A stretch of DNA of 64,000 bases from Actinomycetes bacterium. Its GTDB lineage: Bacteria; Actinomycetota; Acidimicrobiia; IMCC26256; JANYLB01. Each line of letters opens with the position of its first letter. The first letter of the stretch is position 1. The position numbers were made by a program, and so were the translations under genes. Below, one piece after another: positions 1 through 8,441 of the stretch. The notes beneath the pieces are model-generated. The model was not told the DNA's origin and did not search any database. It saw only the letters and a program-made list of their open reading frames with translations. The stretch is taken from positions 1-64,000 of the forward strand of contig JANYLB010000054.1 of assembly GCA_025363815.1 (NCBI GenBank). Direction: 5' to 3'.

Positions 1-684
1 GTGGACACCCGGTGCGATCAGGGGTGATCGCACCACATGATCGTCTTCGTCGATCCACACGACCGACGGAACGTTGACCACGCCGTATAGCTCCGCCATG
101 CGGTGGTCGGGATCGAGCAGCACCGGAAACGTCGGGCCGGGTTGTGCGGCATCGACCCACTCCCGGGCCGAACCAGCTTCGTTGTCGAGCGCAATCGACA
201 CGAGCTCGAGTCCCTCTGGTGCGAGCTCCTCGTGCAGGGCCTGCCACGCCGGGAGGTCGTAACGACACCCACACCACGAAGCCCACGTGACGAGTATGCG
301 CTTACGACCCGAGAACTCCGAGAGCGCGACCGGATCGCCGTCGAGATCGACGAGGGTCACGTCGGGGGCCACGAGCGAACGGAGGCGCTCGGCCACGGCC
401 GCCGCAGGCTCGCCGAGAACGACCACCTCTTCCTCGGCGTCGACGGCGTACGGACGCCCGAGAACGGCCGCGAACGCGGCGAGATCGATCTCACCCGCGT
501 CGGGATTGCCTGCCAGCAGTGCATCGCGGTCGCGCACTGGCACGCACACATCGCCGCGGCAAAGCCCTTCTGGCTTGAGCACCCAGCCGGTCGCGTCGCC
601 CACCGACCCGACGTCGGCCAGCAGGCGCGAGCCGTCACGCCGAGCGGTGATCTCGTGTTCGGCGTCGGTGATGATCGTGGCCAC
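1..684 (-). CDS. Redoxin / TlpA-like thioredoxin-fold protein (3' end outside window)
   Basis: The reading frame starts at a GTG (684-682) preceded by a strong GAGGAGG ribosome-binding site and runs without a stop to the window edge, so the C-terminus is missing (228 codons seen). Residues 107-228 form a thioredoxin fold of the AhpC/TSA-TlpA type: APDVTLVDLDG, then WASWCGC at about 134-140 with the redox-active Cys pair, and later a NVPSVVWIDEDD segment carrying the cis-Pro. Residues 1-105 are a separate N-terminal region with Cys42 and Cys47 (GLCRGDVCVPV) not found in plain thioredoxins. There is no signal peptide, so it is probably cytoplasmic. It lies 26 bp downstream of the dimethylformamidase-like gene on the same strand and may be co-transcribed. 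The fold is well supported; the physiological substrate is unknown. Confidence 0.8.
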   Translation of the reverse strand, partial: MATIITDAEHEITARRDGSRLLADVGSVGDATGWVLKPEGLCRGDVCVPVRDRDALLAGNPDAGEIDLAAFAAVLGRPYAVDAEEEVVVLGEPAAAVAERLRSLVAPDVTLVDLDGDPVALSEFSGRKRILVTWASWCGCRYDLPAWQALHEELAPEGLELVSIALDNEAGSAREWVDAAQPGPTFPVLLDPDHRMAELYGVVNVPSVVWIDEDDHVVRSPLIAPGVH

Positions 685-710
685 GGTGTCCTCCTCTGGG
701 ATGACCGAGG

Positions 711-2492
711 CTATGGCGGCGGCAGGGCCGTCGTCGAGGTGGTGGTGGTCGTAGTCGTAGTCGTGGTCGACGTTGTCGCGTCGGGTGGTGGCGCTTCCGG
801 GGGGGCTGTGTTCGGAGGTGTCGTGTTGGTCGAGGTGGAGCTCGATGGCGACCGGCTCGAGGTGCTGGGGGTGTCGCTCGACTCGTACTTCCCGGTGCCG
901 CCGTGACCAGCGATCGCCGACGCATTCGCAACCGACGGATGGGTGCGCCCCGCGGGACCGGCACCGAAGACCTCGAGAACGTTGCGGGTGATCTGGATGA
1001 TCGTCGGGTTGAAGGGCGATCCTCTTCCCGGAGGATCGTGCTTGCTCACCCAGTAGTTCGTGCCTGTCGCGAACACCCCGCCACCCGATGCCGCTGTGTA
1101 ATACGTCACATCGGAGAAGCTCTTCCGCCCACGACACGAGACCGGCGAATGGGCGAGGATCTCGACGTTGTCGGGAACGCCTACTCCCGGGGACCACCGG
1201 TCGTACTCCGAGCCGACGACGATCTCGAGTCTCTGGCCGTCGGCGACGCCGGTCTTCGCGTAGACCCACGACCCTGCCTCCGAGACCACCATGTCGGCCC
1301 GGACCGGGTTGCATTCGTACTGCTGGCCGATCAGCGTGTTCTCCGGTCGATTCACCGGAGCCTGGCGGAAGCTCACCGTCGTCTGTAGCGGATCCGTGCC
1401 GGAGATCGGGTCGGCGGTGGTGCGGTAGTTGATCTGGTGGCGGTCCGGACCGTTGGCCGACGCATCGAAGCGGATCTGACGGTACGCCGCGTTCGCGCCG
1501 AAGAACGCGAGGTTCACACCGTGGTCCCGCGCGGCCTCCATGCCGTCGCGCATCGCCTTCGACCAGTACTCGTCGTGGCCCATCGAGAGCACCGCCTTGT
1601 GTTGCAGGAGCAACTCAGGATGACGGTGCACGTCGACATCGGTCGTGTACGTGACGTCGAAGCCCCATTCCTCGAGCCGGCGCAACAACGGGAACTCATT
1701 GCCGAGATAGTCGCCCGAGCCTTCGGCCGAGCCGTAGGGACGGTCGAACGAGACGACTGTTGCTCGCGCCCCCAGGCCCTGGCAGTTGTACAGGGAGCAG
1801 CCACCCCAGTCGTTGTATGCCTGCCACGAGGTGACCGCGTTGACCACCAGGAACGCGCTCGGCGAAGCGTCGTCGCGCAATGTCAGGGGGACCAGCGCCT
1901 GGTTGCCCGACGAACCGACGAGCTTCAGGAGATAGTCGCCTTGGAGCCAGGTCGCATCGGTCGGAAGCGTCAACGACGGGGTCCACCGCGCCTCGACCAT
2001 GTTGGTGACGGGATCGTCTACAGGCGCGGCTTTCGGAGTGCCGGCGATCTCCGGCGATTGCCACACCAGCCGGCCGCCGAGGCTCTGGTACCAGCCCATG
2101 CGATACGCCTCGACGTGGAAGGTCGGGTCGACGGTCGACACCATGATCGGGACTTGGTCGCCGGGCTGGGCACTCACCGTGTTCGCGTACCCCTGGATCG
2201 CGCCAGGGGTCGAGTGCGAAACCTGCCAGGCAGCGCTTCCCGGCCGCTGGTTCTCGAGGTAGATCGGGGGCGACAGGATTCCGGTCCGCGCGGGGATGAC
2301 CGGCAGTGTCGTGGTGGTCGTCGAGGTCACCGCGGTCCGCTTCCCTGCCGCTTCGGTCGACCCCAGGGGACCGACCCAGTAACCGCCGGCAGCGACAACG
2401 ACCACGAATCCGGCGACGCCGACAACACCCAGCGCAGTTCGGCGACGCACGGCGCGAGAGTAACCGTGACGACAGCTCATTCCCGCGCACAT
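711..2492 (-). CDS. Membrane-anchored N,N-dimethylformamidase beta-subunit-like protein
   Basis: This is a 593-residue protein. Residues about 15-45 hold an RRR-preceded hydrophobic segment (signal anchor or possible Tat-type signal), followed by a Thr-rich linker (TSTTTTTLP). The body (about 75-520) matches the large-subunit C-terminal domain of N,N-dimethylformamidase: AYNDWGG, SMGHDEYWSKAMRDG and FGANAAYRQIRF are visible. The last 70 residues are Ser/Thr/Pro-rich and include a run of about twelve Thr, which looks like a wall-spanning or O-glycosylated tail. No small-subunit gene is adjacent, so amidase activity on dimethylformamide is not implied. It is probably an extracytoplasmic hydrolase or carbohydrate-binding surface protein. 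ATG 2480 is an alternative start. The redoxin gene follows 26 bp downstream. Confidence 0.7.
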   Translation of the reverse strand: MCAGMSCRHGYSRAVRRRTALGVVGVAGFVVVVAAGGYWVGPLGSTEAAGKRTAVTSTTTTTLPVIPARTGILSPPIYLENQRPGSAAWQVSHSTPGAIQGYANTVSAQPGDQVPIMVSTVDPTFHVEAYRMGWYQSLGGRLVWQSPEIAGTPKAAPVDDPVTNMVEARWTPSLTLPTDATWLQGDYLLKLVGSSGNQALVPLTLRDDASPSAFLVVNAVTSWQAYNDWGGCSLYNCQGLGARATVVSFDRPYGSAEGSGDYLGNEFPLLRRLEEWGFDVTYTTDVDVHRHPELLLQHKAVLSMGHDEYWSKAMRDGMEAARDHGVNLAFFGANAAYRQIRFDASANGPDRHQINYRTTADPISGTDPLQTTVSFRQAPVNRPENTLIGQQYECNPVRADMVVSEAGSWVYAKTGVADGQRLEIVVGSEYDRWSPGVGVPDNVEILAHSPVSCRGRKSFSDVTYYTAASGGGVFATGTNYWVSKHDPPGRGSPFNPTIIQITRNVLEVFGAGPAGRTHPSVANASAIAGHGGTGKYESSDTPSTSSRSPSSSTSTNTTPPNTAPPEAPPPDATTSTTTTTTTTTTSTTALPPP

Positions 2493-2556
2493 CCTGGGGC
2501 GGCGTCACCTCCCCGACGCCGAGTAACCTTGTCCTCCGGCGCGTCGGACGCGTCCT

Positions 2557-2631
2557 GGTGGCGTAGCCGAGTGGTTCAGGCAAGGGCCTGCAAAGCCCCG
2601 TACGCGGGTTCGATTCCCGCCGCCACCTCCA
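2557..2631 (+). tRNA. tRNA-Cys (anticodon GCA)
   Basis: The acceptor arm GGTGGCG (2557-2563) pairs fully with CGCCACC (2621-2627). The anticodon stem-loop is GGGC-CTGCAAA-GCCC with anticodon GCA, the T-arm carries GGTTCGATTCC, and the discriminator base is T, as is usual for tRNA-Cys. CCA is encoded (2629-2631). Confidence 0.95.
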
Positions 2632-2666
2632 GTCCCCGGCCGTTCTAGGCAGTCCCCGGCCGTTCT
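2631..2666 (+). repeat. 16-bp direct repeat, two copies, 20-bp period
   Basis: AGTCCCCGGCCGTTCT occurs at 2631-2646 and again at 2651-2666, starting on the last base of the tRNA CCA end. It may mark a tRNA 3'-end duplication or past insertion; no integrase is nearby. Confidence 0.8.
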
Positions 2667-2705
2667 GGTCAGGTTCCGGCCGCCCGGAGCGGCGCGATCC
2701 TGACC
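2667..2705. repeat. 39-bp inverted-repeat element, copy A
   Basis: The element begins GGTCAGG and ends CCTGACC (7-bp terminal inverted repeat), with an internal GC-rich inverted repeat. The second copy of the same length is at 23147-23185. The last 15 bases (GGCGCGATCCTGACC) are identical in both copies. Confidence 0.75.
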
Positions 2706-2748
2706 GGAACCGGTGCGGGGCGACGGCGGTAGAGTCAGGGAGTGACGC

Positions 2749-2764
2749 CTGACGCCCATGTCAG
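2749..2764. promoter_or_regulatory. TetR-type operator (CTGACGCCCATGTCAG)
   Basis: This is a copy of the TGAC-N6-GTCA palindrome found at several other gene starts in the window. It overlaps the first possible GTG (2742) of the HMGS-like gene. It lies 19 bases before the second GTG (2784), a spacing close to that of most other copies, which favours 2784 as the start. Confidence 0.65.
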
Positions 2765-2783
2765 CCGCGCGACGGCCGGATCC

Positions 2784-4268
2784 GTGCGGATCCGTGCGGT
2801 GGGCGCGGCCTTCCCGATGCTCCGCCTCCCTTCATCCGCGGTTGCTGCGGCCTGGGGGCGCAGCGGAGGAAGAGGTCAGACCTCAGTGTGCGCGCACGAC
2901 GAAGACGTGCTGACGCTCTCGGCCGAAGCGGCCGCTCGCGCGTTGGCGGCCGCCGGACTCGACCCGGGGGCGATCGACGGGCTGTGGTGGGGTACGACCC
3001 GCCCGCCGTTCGCGGAGGGGCCGAGCCACGCGATCCTCGCGGCCGCGATCGGCCTCGGGTCCAACTCCACCGGCGCGTTGCTGTCAGGGTCACCCCATGC
3101 GGGAATCGAGGCACTCCTGGGCGCCGCCGACGCGATAGCCGCGGGTTCGGCGCGCGTCGCGCTCGTCGTAGCCGCCGACGCGCTCAGGCCCGGGATCGGC
3201 ACCAGCTTCGAAACGCGAGCAGGGGCCGGAGCTGCGGCGTACATCCTGACCTCGGCCGACGTCTCCGGCGGCGAAGCCGGCGCGCTGATCGGTGCACGCG
3301 TCACCCGTACCTACCCGCTCCTCGACCGGTATCGCGGCGACGCTGAGCTCGCGACCCGCGACGTCTACGACCCGCGCCTGTTCCGCGAGGAGATCTTCCT
3401 GCCGCCCATCCGTGAGGTCGGCGAGCACCTCGCGACCCTGGAGCCGACGGTGTGGTCACTCCCCGATCCCGACGGACGCCTCGGCGGGATCGCAGCCACC
3501 CAGCTCGGTGCCCGCGGTGCTGTCGCCTCCGACATCGTGTCGAAGGCAGTCGGCGACACCGGCGCCGCGGCCGCGCTGCTCGGTGCCATCGCCGGCCTCG
3601 ACGCCGCCGGGACCGTCGCGGTGATCGCTACGGGGGGTGGTCGCACCACCGGAGTCGCGCTCGTCGCCGATGTCGCCGTACCTGGCGCGGCGACGCTCCA
3701 ACACCTGCTCGACGAGGGAAACGAGGCGTCGTACGCCGAGGTTCTGCGATCTCGCACCGAGCTGGTCGCCGTCGGCGAAAGCGTCCCGATGGGGGTACCC
3801 CCGCAGAGCGCCATGTTCGTGCGAGGCGCCAACGAGATGCTCAGCCTGCTGGCCGGCCGCTGCGCCGACTGCGGAACGCTCAACACCCCACCGTCGATCC
3901 ACCCGATGTGCCTGTCGTGCGGTGGCACCAAGTTCGAGACCGTCGCGCTCGCCCGTCGGGGGATCGTCCACACCTACGTCGTGAACCGCACGATGCCGGC
4001 ACCGTTCGTCGCCCCGCTCGGCATCGCCGTGATCGATCTCGAGGACGGGGCCCGGATCATGCTCCAAGTCGTCGGCGATGGCGCCGACATCGAGATCGGC
4101 GCGGCAGTCGACCTCGTCCTGCGTCGATACGCGCACGAACGCGGCGTTCCCGTATACGGGCTGAAAGCTCGGGTCCGCCAGGACCCGCCCGACATTTTCG
4201 GTGACGCCGTCGAAGGCAACGGCTTCGACGGTACCGGCGACGAAACTTCAACGATCAAGGAGCAGTAA
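2784..4268 (+). CDS. HMG-CoA-synthase-like thiolase-fold protein fused to a DUF35 (Zn ribbon/OB) domain
   Basis: About 494 residues. The N-terminal ~340 residues are a thiolase-superfamily fold like actinobacterial hydroxymethylglutaryl-CoA-synthase homologues. The C-terminal ~130 residues are a DUF35 module: a zinc ribbon CADC...CLSC followed by an OB fold (HTYVVNRTMPAPFVAPLGIAV). DUF35 proteins partner with thiolase-like aldolases or acyltransferases, for example in steroid side-chain cleavage. At the place where HMG-CoA synthase has its nucleophilic Cys this protein reads GSPHAG, so classical condensation chemistry is doubtful. I prefer GTG 2784 (VRIRAVGAAFP, the family's usual beginning) over GTG 2742 because the operator sits between them. 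It is the first gene of an operon with the thiolase (4 bp later) and the enoyl-CoA hydratase. Confidence 0.85.
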   Translation: MRIRAVGAAFPMLRLPSSAVAAAWGRSGGRGQTSVCAHDEDVLTLSAEAAARALAAAGLDPGAIDGLWWGTTRPPFAEGPSHAILAAAIGLGSNSTGALLSGSPHAGIEALLGAADAIAAGSARVALVVAADALRPGIGTSFETRAGAGAAAYILTSADVSGGEAGALIGARVTRTYPLLDRYRGDAELATRDVYDPRLFREEIFLPPIREVGEHLATLEPTVWSLPDPDGRLGGIAATQLGARGAVASDIVSKAVGDTGAAAALLGAIAGLDAAGTVAVIATGGGRTTGVALVADVAVPGAATLQHLLDEGNEASYAEVLRSRTELVAVGESVPMGVPPQSAMFVRGANEMLSLLAGRCADCGTLNTPPSIHPMCLSCGGTKFETVALARRGIVHTYVVNRTMPAPFVAPLGIAVIDLEDGARIMLQVVGDGADIEIGAAVDLVLRRYAHERGVPVYGLKARVRQDPPDIFGDAVEGNGFDGTGDETSTIKEQ

Positions 4269-4272
4269 CGCG

Positions 4273-5448
4273 ATGGCGTGGAACAAAGTCGCGGTCATCG
4301 GCGCCGCGCTGATCAACTTCGGCGAGCTGTTCGACCAGAGCTACGAACACATGGCGGCGGGCGCGTTTCAGGCCGCCTGCGGTGCGGTCGACAAGGGCTT
4401 CGACCCGACTCAGGTCGAGGCCGCGTTCGTGGCTACCCAGCGCGGCACACTGTGGGGCCAGGAAGGCATCGCCGGGAACACCGTGCCCAGCGCCATCGGG
4501 CTCGCCGGTATCCCGTGCACGCGAATCGAGAACGCTTGCCCCTCGGGATCCGACGCGTTCCGTGTCGGAGCTATGGCAGTCGCGAGCGGTGTCCACGAGG
4601 TCGTGCTCGTGATCGGCGTCGAGAAGATGCGTGACAAGTCGACCGAGGAAGGGTTGCTTTCCAGAGCCGCGGCGGGTCACCCGATCTTCACGCGCGGTGA
4701 GACCGCGCCGGTTCTCTTCGCCCCCTTCGCCACCCGTCACATGCATGAGTTCGGCACGACACGGGAGATGCTCGCCTCTGTCGCCGTCAAGAATCACTAC
4801 AACGGCGCTCGCGACCCCTACGCCCACTTCCGCAACGAGATCACAATCGACGACGTGCTGAATTCTCCGCCGGTCTGCACCCCTCTGCACCTCCTCGACT
4901 GCTGCCCCCAGACCGACGGCGCATCGGCCGTGCTCCTCGTGAGCGCCGAGCGCGCCACCGAGTTCACCGACAGCCCGGTGTTCGTCGCCGGCTTCGGAGT
5001 CGCGACCGACCACCCCTATCTCCACGAGAAGTCAACGTTCACCTCGCTGACTGCGACCGTCACCGCAGCCGAGCGTGCGTACAAGATGGCGGGAATCGGA
5101 CCCGCCGACATCGACTGCGCCGAGGTTCACGACTGCTTCACCATCACCGAGATTCTCGACATCGAAGACCTCGGCTTCGTCGAAAAAGGCAAGGGTGGCA
5201 TCGCTTCCCTCGACGGCGAGACCTCGTTGACGGGCAGGATCCCGGTGAACACATCGGGCGGGCTGCTCGCCAAGGGCCATCCGATCGGCGCCACGGGAGT
5301 CGCGCAGATCACCGAGTGCTGGTGGCAGTTGCGAGGCGAAGCCGGTGAACGCCAGGTCGCAACGCGCAACGGGTTCGCGCTACAGCACAACGTCGGTGGC
5401 CGCGGCTCCGGTGTGTCGGTCGTGAACATCCTGACAACGAACCGGTGA
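4273..5448 (+). CDS. SCP-x/lipid-transfer-type thiolase
   Basis: This 391-residue acetyl-CoA acetyltransferase-like protein carries the nucleophile motif ENACPSGSDAF (Cys about 89), the HDCFT motif near 280, GGLLAKGHPIGATG near 338, and an SCP-x-like end (LQHNVGGRGSG). It should cleave 3-oxoacyl-CoA or carry out a related retro-aldol step in the cytoplasm. ATG 4273 follows a GGAG site and begins MAWNKVAVIG; an upstream in-frame ATG at 4201 would overlap the preceding gene by 68 bases. The thiolase lacks its own DUF35 domain but sits directly after a gene that has one, so the two products may form a complex like the steroid Ltp2/ChsH2 aldolase. That partnership is inferred. Confidence 0.88.
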   Translation: MAWNKVAVIGAALINFGELFDQSYEHMAAGAFQAACGAVDKGFDPTQVEAAFVATQRGTLWGQEGIAGNTVPSAIGLAGIPCTRIENACPSGSDAFRVGAMAVASGVHEVVLVIGVEKMRDKSTEEGLLSRAAAGHPIFTRGETAPVLFAPFATRHMHEFGTTREMLASVAVKNHYNGARDPYAHFRNEITIDDVLNSPPVCTPLHLLDCCPQTDGASAVLLVSAERATEFTDSPVFVAGFGVATDHPYLHEKSTFTSLTATVTAAERAYKMAGIGPADIDCAEVHDCFTITEILDIEDLGFVEKGKGGIASLDGETSLTGRIPVNTSGGLLAKGHPIGATGVAQITECWWQLRGEAGERQVATRNGFALQHNVGGRGSGVSVVNILTTNR

Positions 5449-5458
5449 GGGAGCGCTC

Positions 5459-6256
5459 GTGACCGTCCACGTCGTGACCGGCGACGACCACGTCTGTCGG
5501 ATCACACTCGACCGACCGGAGGCGAAGAACGCGCTCTCGATCGAGATGCGCGACACGATTGTCGCTGCGGTCCGCTCTGCTCGCGCCGACTCCAACGTCC
5601 GGGCCCTGCTGATCACCGGGACCGCCGACGCGTTCTGCTCGGGCATGGATCTCTCCGCTTCGACGGTCTCGCGCGCCGGAGGTGAGGGCTTCAACACCCG
5701 GTCCACCTCCGAAGCGTTGCGGGTCGGGGTTCAGTCGTTCGTGCAAGAGCTGTGGGAGCTCGACAAGCCGACCGTGGCCGCCGTGAACGGCGTCGCCGTC
5801 GGACCGGGCGCCCACCTCGCACTGGCATGCGACTTCGTTCTCGTGCACGAGCGAACCCGGTTCATCTGGTCTTTCGCGAAGTGGGGCCTCGTCGTCGATG
5901 CCGGCGGCGCGTATCTGCTCCCCCGGCTCGTCGGCCTGCCGCGGGCCAAGGCGATGGTGATGCTGGGAGAGGGCGTCACCGGCGCCGACGCGGTGACGAC
6001 GGGCCTCGCGTACCGATGTGTTGACGAAGGCGACCTCGCCGCAGAGGCCGAGGCGCTCGCCGCACGGCTCGCCGCGGGCCCGACCCGTTCGCTCGGACTC
6101 TCGAAGCGCCTCCTGAACACCAGCTACGAGACCGACCTCGCTCACTCCCTCGATCTCGAGGGTGCGTACCAATCACTCGCCACGACCTCGTCGGATCTGG
6201 TCGAAGGCATGGCTGCCTTCAAGGAGCGCCGCGACCCTCGCTTCACCGGCGGCTGA
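5459..6256 (+). CDS. Enoyl-CoA hydratase/isomerase family protein
   Basis: A 265-residue crotonase-fold protein. The oxyanion-hole segments are visible as GTADAFCSGMDLS (about 58-70) and AVNGVAVGPGAHLALACD (about 105-122). The first acidic residue usual in hydratases is replaced: Ala-Val-Gly-Pro-Gly-Ala stands where a Glu is common, so isomerase or other crotonase chemistry is possible. It starts at GTG 5459 after GGGAG and lies 10 bp downstream of the thiolase, making it the third gene of that operon. It probably acts on an unsaturated acyl-CoA in the beta-oxidation-like pathway; exact substrate unknown. Confidence 0.88.
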   Translation: MTVHVVTGDDHVCRITLDRPEAKNALSIEMRDTIVAAVRSARADSNVRALLITGTADAFCSGMDLSASTVSRAGGEGFNTRSTSEALRVGVQSFVQELWELDKPTVAAVNGVAVGPGAHLALACDFVLVHERTRFIWSFAKWGLVVDAGGAYLLPRLVGLPRAKAMVMLGEGVTGADAVTTGLAYRCVDEGDLAAEAEALAARLAAGPTRSLGLSKRLLNTSYETDLAHSLDLEGAYQSLATTSSDLVEGMAAFKERRDPRFTGG

Positions 6257-6283
6257 GGCGGCGGCGAACGTCGCCTGTATTAT

Positions 6284-6299
6284 CTGACGGCCCCGTCAG
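6284..6299. promoter_or_regulatory. TetR-type operator (CTGACGGCCCCGTCAG)
   Basis: A TGAC-N6-GTCA palindrome directly follows a TATTAT sequence that could be a -10 box, 42 bases before the SDR start. A repressor here would block the promoter. Confidence 0.75.
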
Positions 6300-6341
6300 G
6301 TTCGGGGCAGTGTCCGACAACATTCGCCTCCAGGGGGGTCC

Positions 6342-7259
6342 ATGGGTCTGTTCGACGGCAAGGTCGCGATCGTCACCGGTGCGGGGCGCGGGATCGGAAG
6401 GGCCGAAGCTCTGCTGCTCGCGTCCGAAGGGTCCGCTGTGGTCGTGAATGACCTCGGCGGGGAGTCGACCGGCGAGGGCGCCGACCAGCGGCCGGCCCAA
6501 CAGGTCGTCGACGAGATCGTCGCCGCCGGAGGGCGGGCCGTTGCCAACTACGGCAACGTCGCCGATTGGAACGGCGGTCAGGCGCTGATCGCCCAGGCCA
6601 TCGACGAGTTCGGTGGGCTCGACGTCCTGGTGAACAACGCCGGGATCCTGCGCGACAAGATGAGCTTCAACATGGACGAAGCCGAGTGGGACTCAGTGAT
6701 CGCCGTGCACCTGAAGGGTCATTTCGTGACCAGCCGGTTCGCGGCCGCGTACTGGCGGCAGCAGTCGAAGGAGACCGGCAACCCCGTCGGGGCATCGATC
6801 GTGAACACCGCATCTGAATCAGGCCTCTACGGCAATGCCGGTCAGGTCAACTACGCAGCCGCCAAGGCCGGCATCGCGTCGATGACGATCGTGATGGCGC
6901 GCGAGCTCGAACGGGCCGGTGTGCGGGTCAACGCGATCGCGCCGGTCGCCCGGACCCGCCTGACCGAGGCCGTCGCCGGCGACTACATGACGCCCAACGA
7001 GGGTGAGTTCGACAAGTTCGCGCCGGAGAACGTGGCCGCGGCCGCGTGCTGGCTCGCTTCTGATCTCGCCGCCGGTGTGACCGGGCAGGTGGTGAAGGTC
7101 GGAGGTGGCATCGCTCAGATCCTGCAGGGCTGGCGGCCGCTGACCGAAGCGACCGCAACCGACGTGTGGACGATCGAATCGATCAACCGGAGCCGTGACA
7201 CGCTCTTTGCCAAGTCCGACACCGGCGTCGCGCCGTTCTTCTTCTCCGTCGACGACTGA
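6342..7259 (+). CDS. SDR-family 3-hydroxyacyl-CoA dehydrogenase (MFE-2-like)
   Basis: A 305-residue classical short-chain dehydrogenase: Rossmann motif TGAGRGIGRAEA (about 12-23), NNAGI near 100, catalytic Ser in NTASESG and the YAAAK Tyr/Lys pair near 167. The segment VVNDLGGESTGEGADQR is the insertion typical of the dehydrogenase domain of peroxisomal multifunctional enzyme type 2, pointing to NAD-dependent oxidation of (3R)-hydroxyacyl-CoA. ATG 6342 follows a GGGGGG stretch. It is the first gene of an operon with two acyl-CoA dehydrogenases (next start 6 bp after its stop) and is preceded by a TetR-type operator. Confidence 0.88.
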   Translation: MGLFDGKVAIVTGAGRGIGRAEALLLASEGSAVVVNDLGGESTGEGADQRPAQQVVDEIVAAGGRAVANYGNVADWNGGQALIAQAIDEFGGLDVLVNNAGILRDKMSFNMDEAEWDSVIAVHLKGHFVTSRFAAAYWRQQSKETGNPVGASIVNTASESGLYGNAGQVNYAAAKAGIASMTIVMARELERAGVRVNAIAPVARTRLTEAVAGDYMTPNEGEFDKFAPENVAAAACWLASDLAAGVTGQVVKVGGGIAQILQGWRPLTEATATDVWTIESINRSRDTLFAKSDTGVAPFFFSVDD

Positions 7260-7265
7260 CGCGCG

Positions 7266-8441
7266 GTGCATCTGGCCTGGGAACCCGAAGACGAAGCGTT
7301 TCGCTCCGAGCTGATCGCGTTCCTCGACGAACACGCACCCTCCGAGACAAGGGCTCAGCGCGACTTCGCCGGCGAGGACGCGGGCGAGGACCTGATCCCC
7401 AAGTGGGCGCGCGACTGGCAGGCGACGCTCTTCGACCACGGCTGGATGATCCCCGGATACCCGCCAGAGTTGGGCGGACGGAACTGCACACCGGTACAGA
7501 CGCTCGTCTACCTGGAGGAGATGACGAGTCGCGGAATCCCGCGCTCGCTCCACTTCCCCGGCTACGCGATCGTGGCGCCGAGCCTGCTCGAGTTCGGCAA
7601 CGAAGACCAGAAGCTGCTCGCGCCGGCCGCCATCCGTGGCGACACCATCTGGTGCATCGGCATGAGCGAGCCCAATGCCGGTTCGGATCTCGCCGCGCTG
7701 TCGACTCGGGCCGACGTGCACGACGACCACTTCGTCGTGAACGGTCAGAAGGTGTGGACGAGCTACGCCACCCATTCACAGATGTGCTGCTGCTATGTGC
7801 GCACAAATCCCGACGTCGCCAAGCACAAAGGAATAAGCCTGCTCATCGTCCCGATGGATACGCCCGGCATCGAGGTCCGACCCTTGCGTCACATCAGCGG
7901 TTCGGACGGTTTCGCGGAGGTGTTCTTCACCGATGTCGTCGTCCCGCGGGAGAACCTCGTCGGCGGACTCGACGATGGGTGGCGACTCACGCAAGGCTCC
8001 CTCGCGCACGAGCGCGCCGGGCTCTGGGTAGAGGGCGTGGCGCGGCTCGAGCAGAGCATCGACGGTCTCGTCGAGCTCGCGAAGCGTCGAGGGGTCGCCG
8101 CCGATCCGATCGTCCGCCGCCGGATCGCCGAGGGTTACCAGCGGGCGGCCAGCTTGTCGGCACTGGGCTACAAGGGCTTCACCAGCTTCGCCCAGGGCAC
8201 ATCGGCCCCGGAGCACTCGTACATGAAGATGGCGACATCCGAGCTCGGCAAGGCGCTCTACGAGCTCGGGATGGAGATCCAGGGCCCCTACGGACCGGTG
8301 ACCGACGTGGACAGGGGCGAGGAACACGGACGCTGGGTCAACTCGTTCTTCGTCAGCTTCGCGAACACGATTGCCGGTGGGTCGTCGGAGATCCAACGCA
8401 ACATCATCGCCCAACGCGTCCTCAAGCTCCCGAGAGGCTGA
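7266..8441 (+). CDS. Acyl-CoA dehydrogenase, FadE-type (first of a pair)
   Basis: A 391-residue flavoprotein of the acyl-CoA dehydrogenase family. Visible are MSEPNAGSDLAAL (flavin/substrate loop, near 140), NGQKVWTSYA, and the C-terminal AGGSSEIQRNIIAQRVL signature. It starts at GTG 7266, 6 bp after the SDR, and ends 2 bp before the next acyl-CoA dehydrogenase. Adjacent FadE genes of unequal length are the hallmark of heterotetrameric acyl-CoA dehydrogenases in actinobacterial steroid catabolism, so this is probably one subunit of such an enzyme. That quaternary structure is inferred from gene order. Confidence 0.9.
   Translation: MHLAWEPEDEAFRSELIAFLDEHAPSETRAQRDFAGEDAGEDLIPKWARDWQATLFDHGWMIPGYPPELGGRNCTPVQTLVYLEEMTSRGIPRSLHFPGYAIVAPSLLEFGNEDQKLLAPAAIRGDTIWCIGMSEPNAGSDLAALSTRADVHDDHFVVNGQKVWTSYATHSQMCCCYVRTNPDVAKHKGISLLIVPMDTPGIEVRPLRHISGSDGFAEVFFTDVVVPRENLVGGLDDGWRLTQGSLAHERAGLWVEGVARLEQSIDGLVELAKRRGVAADPIVRRRIAEGYQRAASLSALGYKGFTSFAQGTSAPEHSYMKMATSELGKALYELGMEIQGPYGPVTDVDRGEEHGRWVNSFFVSFANTIAGGSSEIQRNIIAQRVLKLPRG

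Noticed and set aside
1437-2648. Long plus-strand open frame antisense to the dimethylformamidase-like gene
   Set aside because: Arg/His-rich low-similarity translation typical of a reverse-strand shadow in high-GC DNA; it would also run into the tRNA.
2557-2705. Possible integration site at the tRNA-Cys 3' end
   Set aside because: Short direct repeats are present, but no integrase, excisionase or phage-like gene follows and the downstream genes look native in composition.
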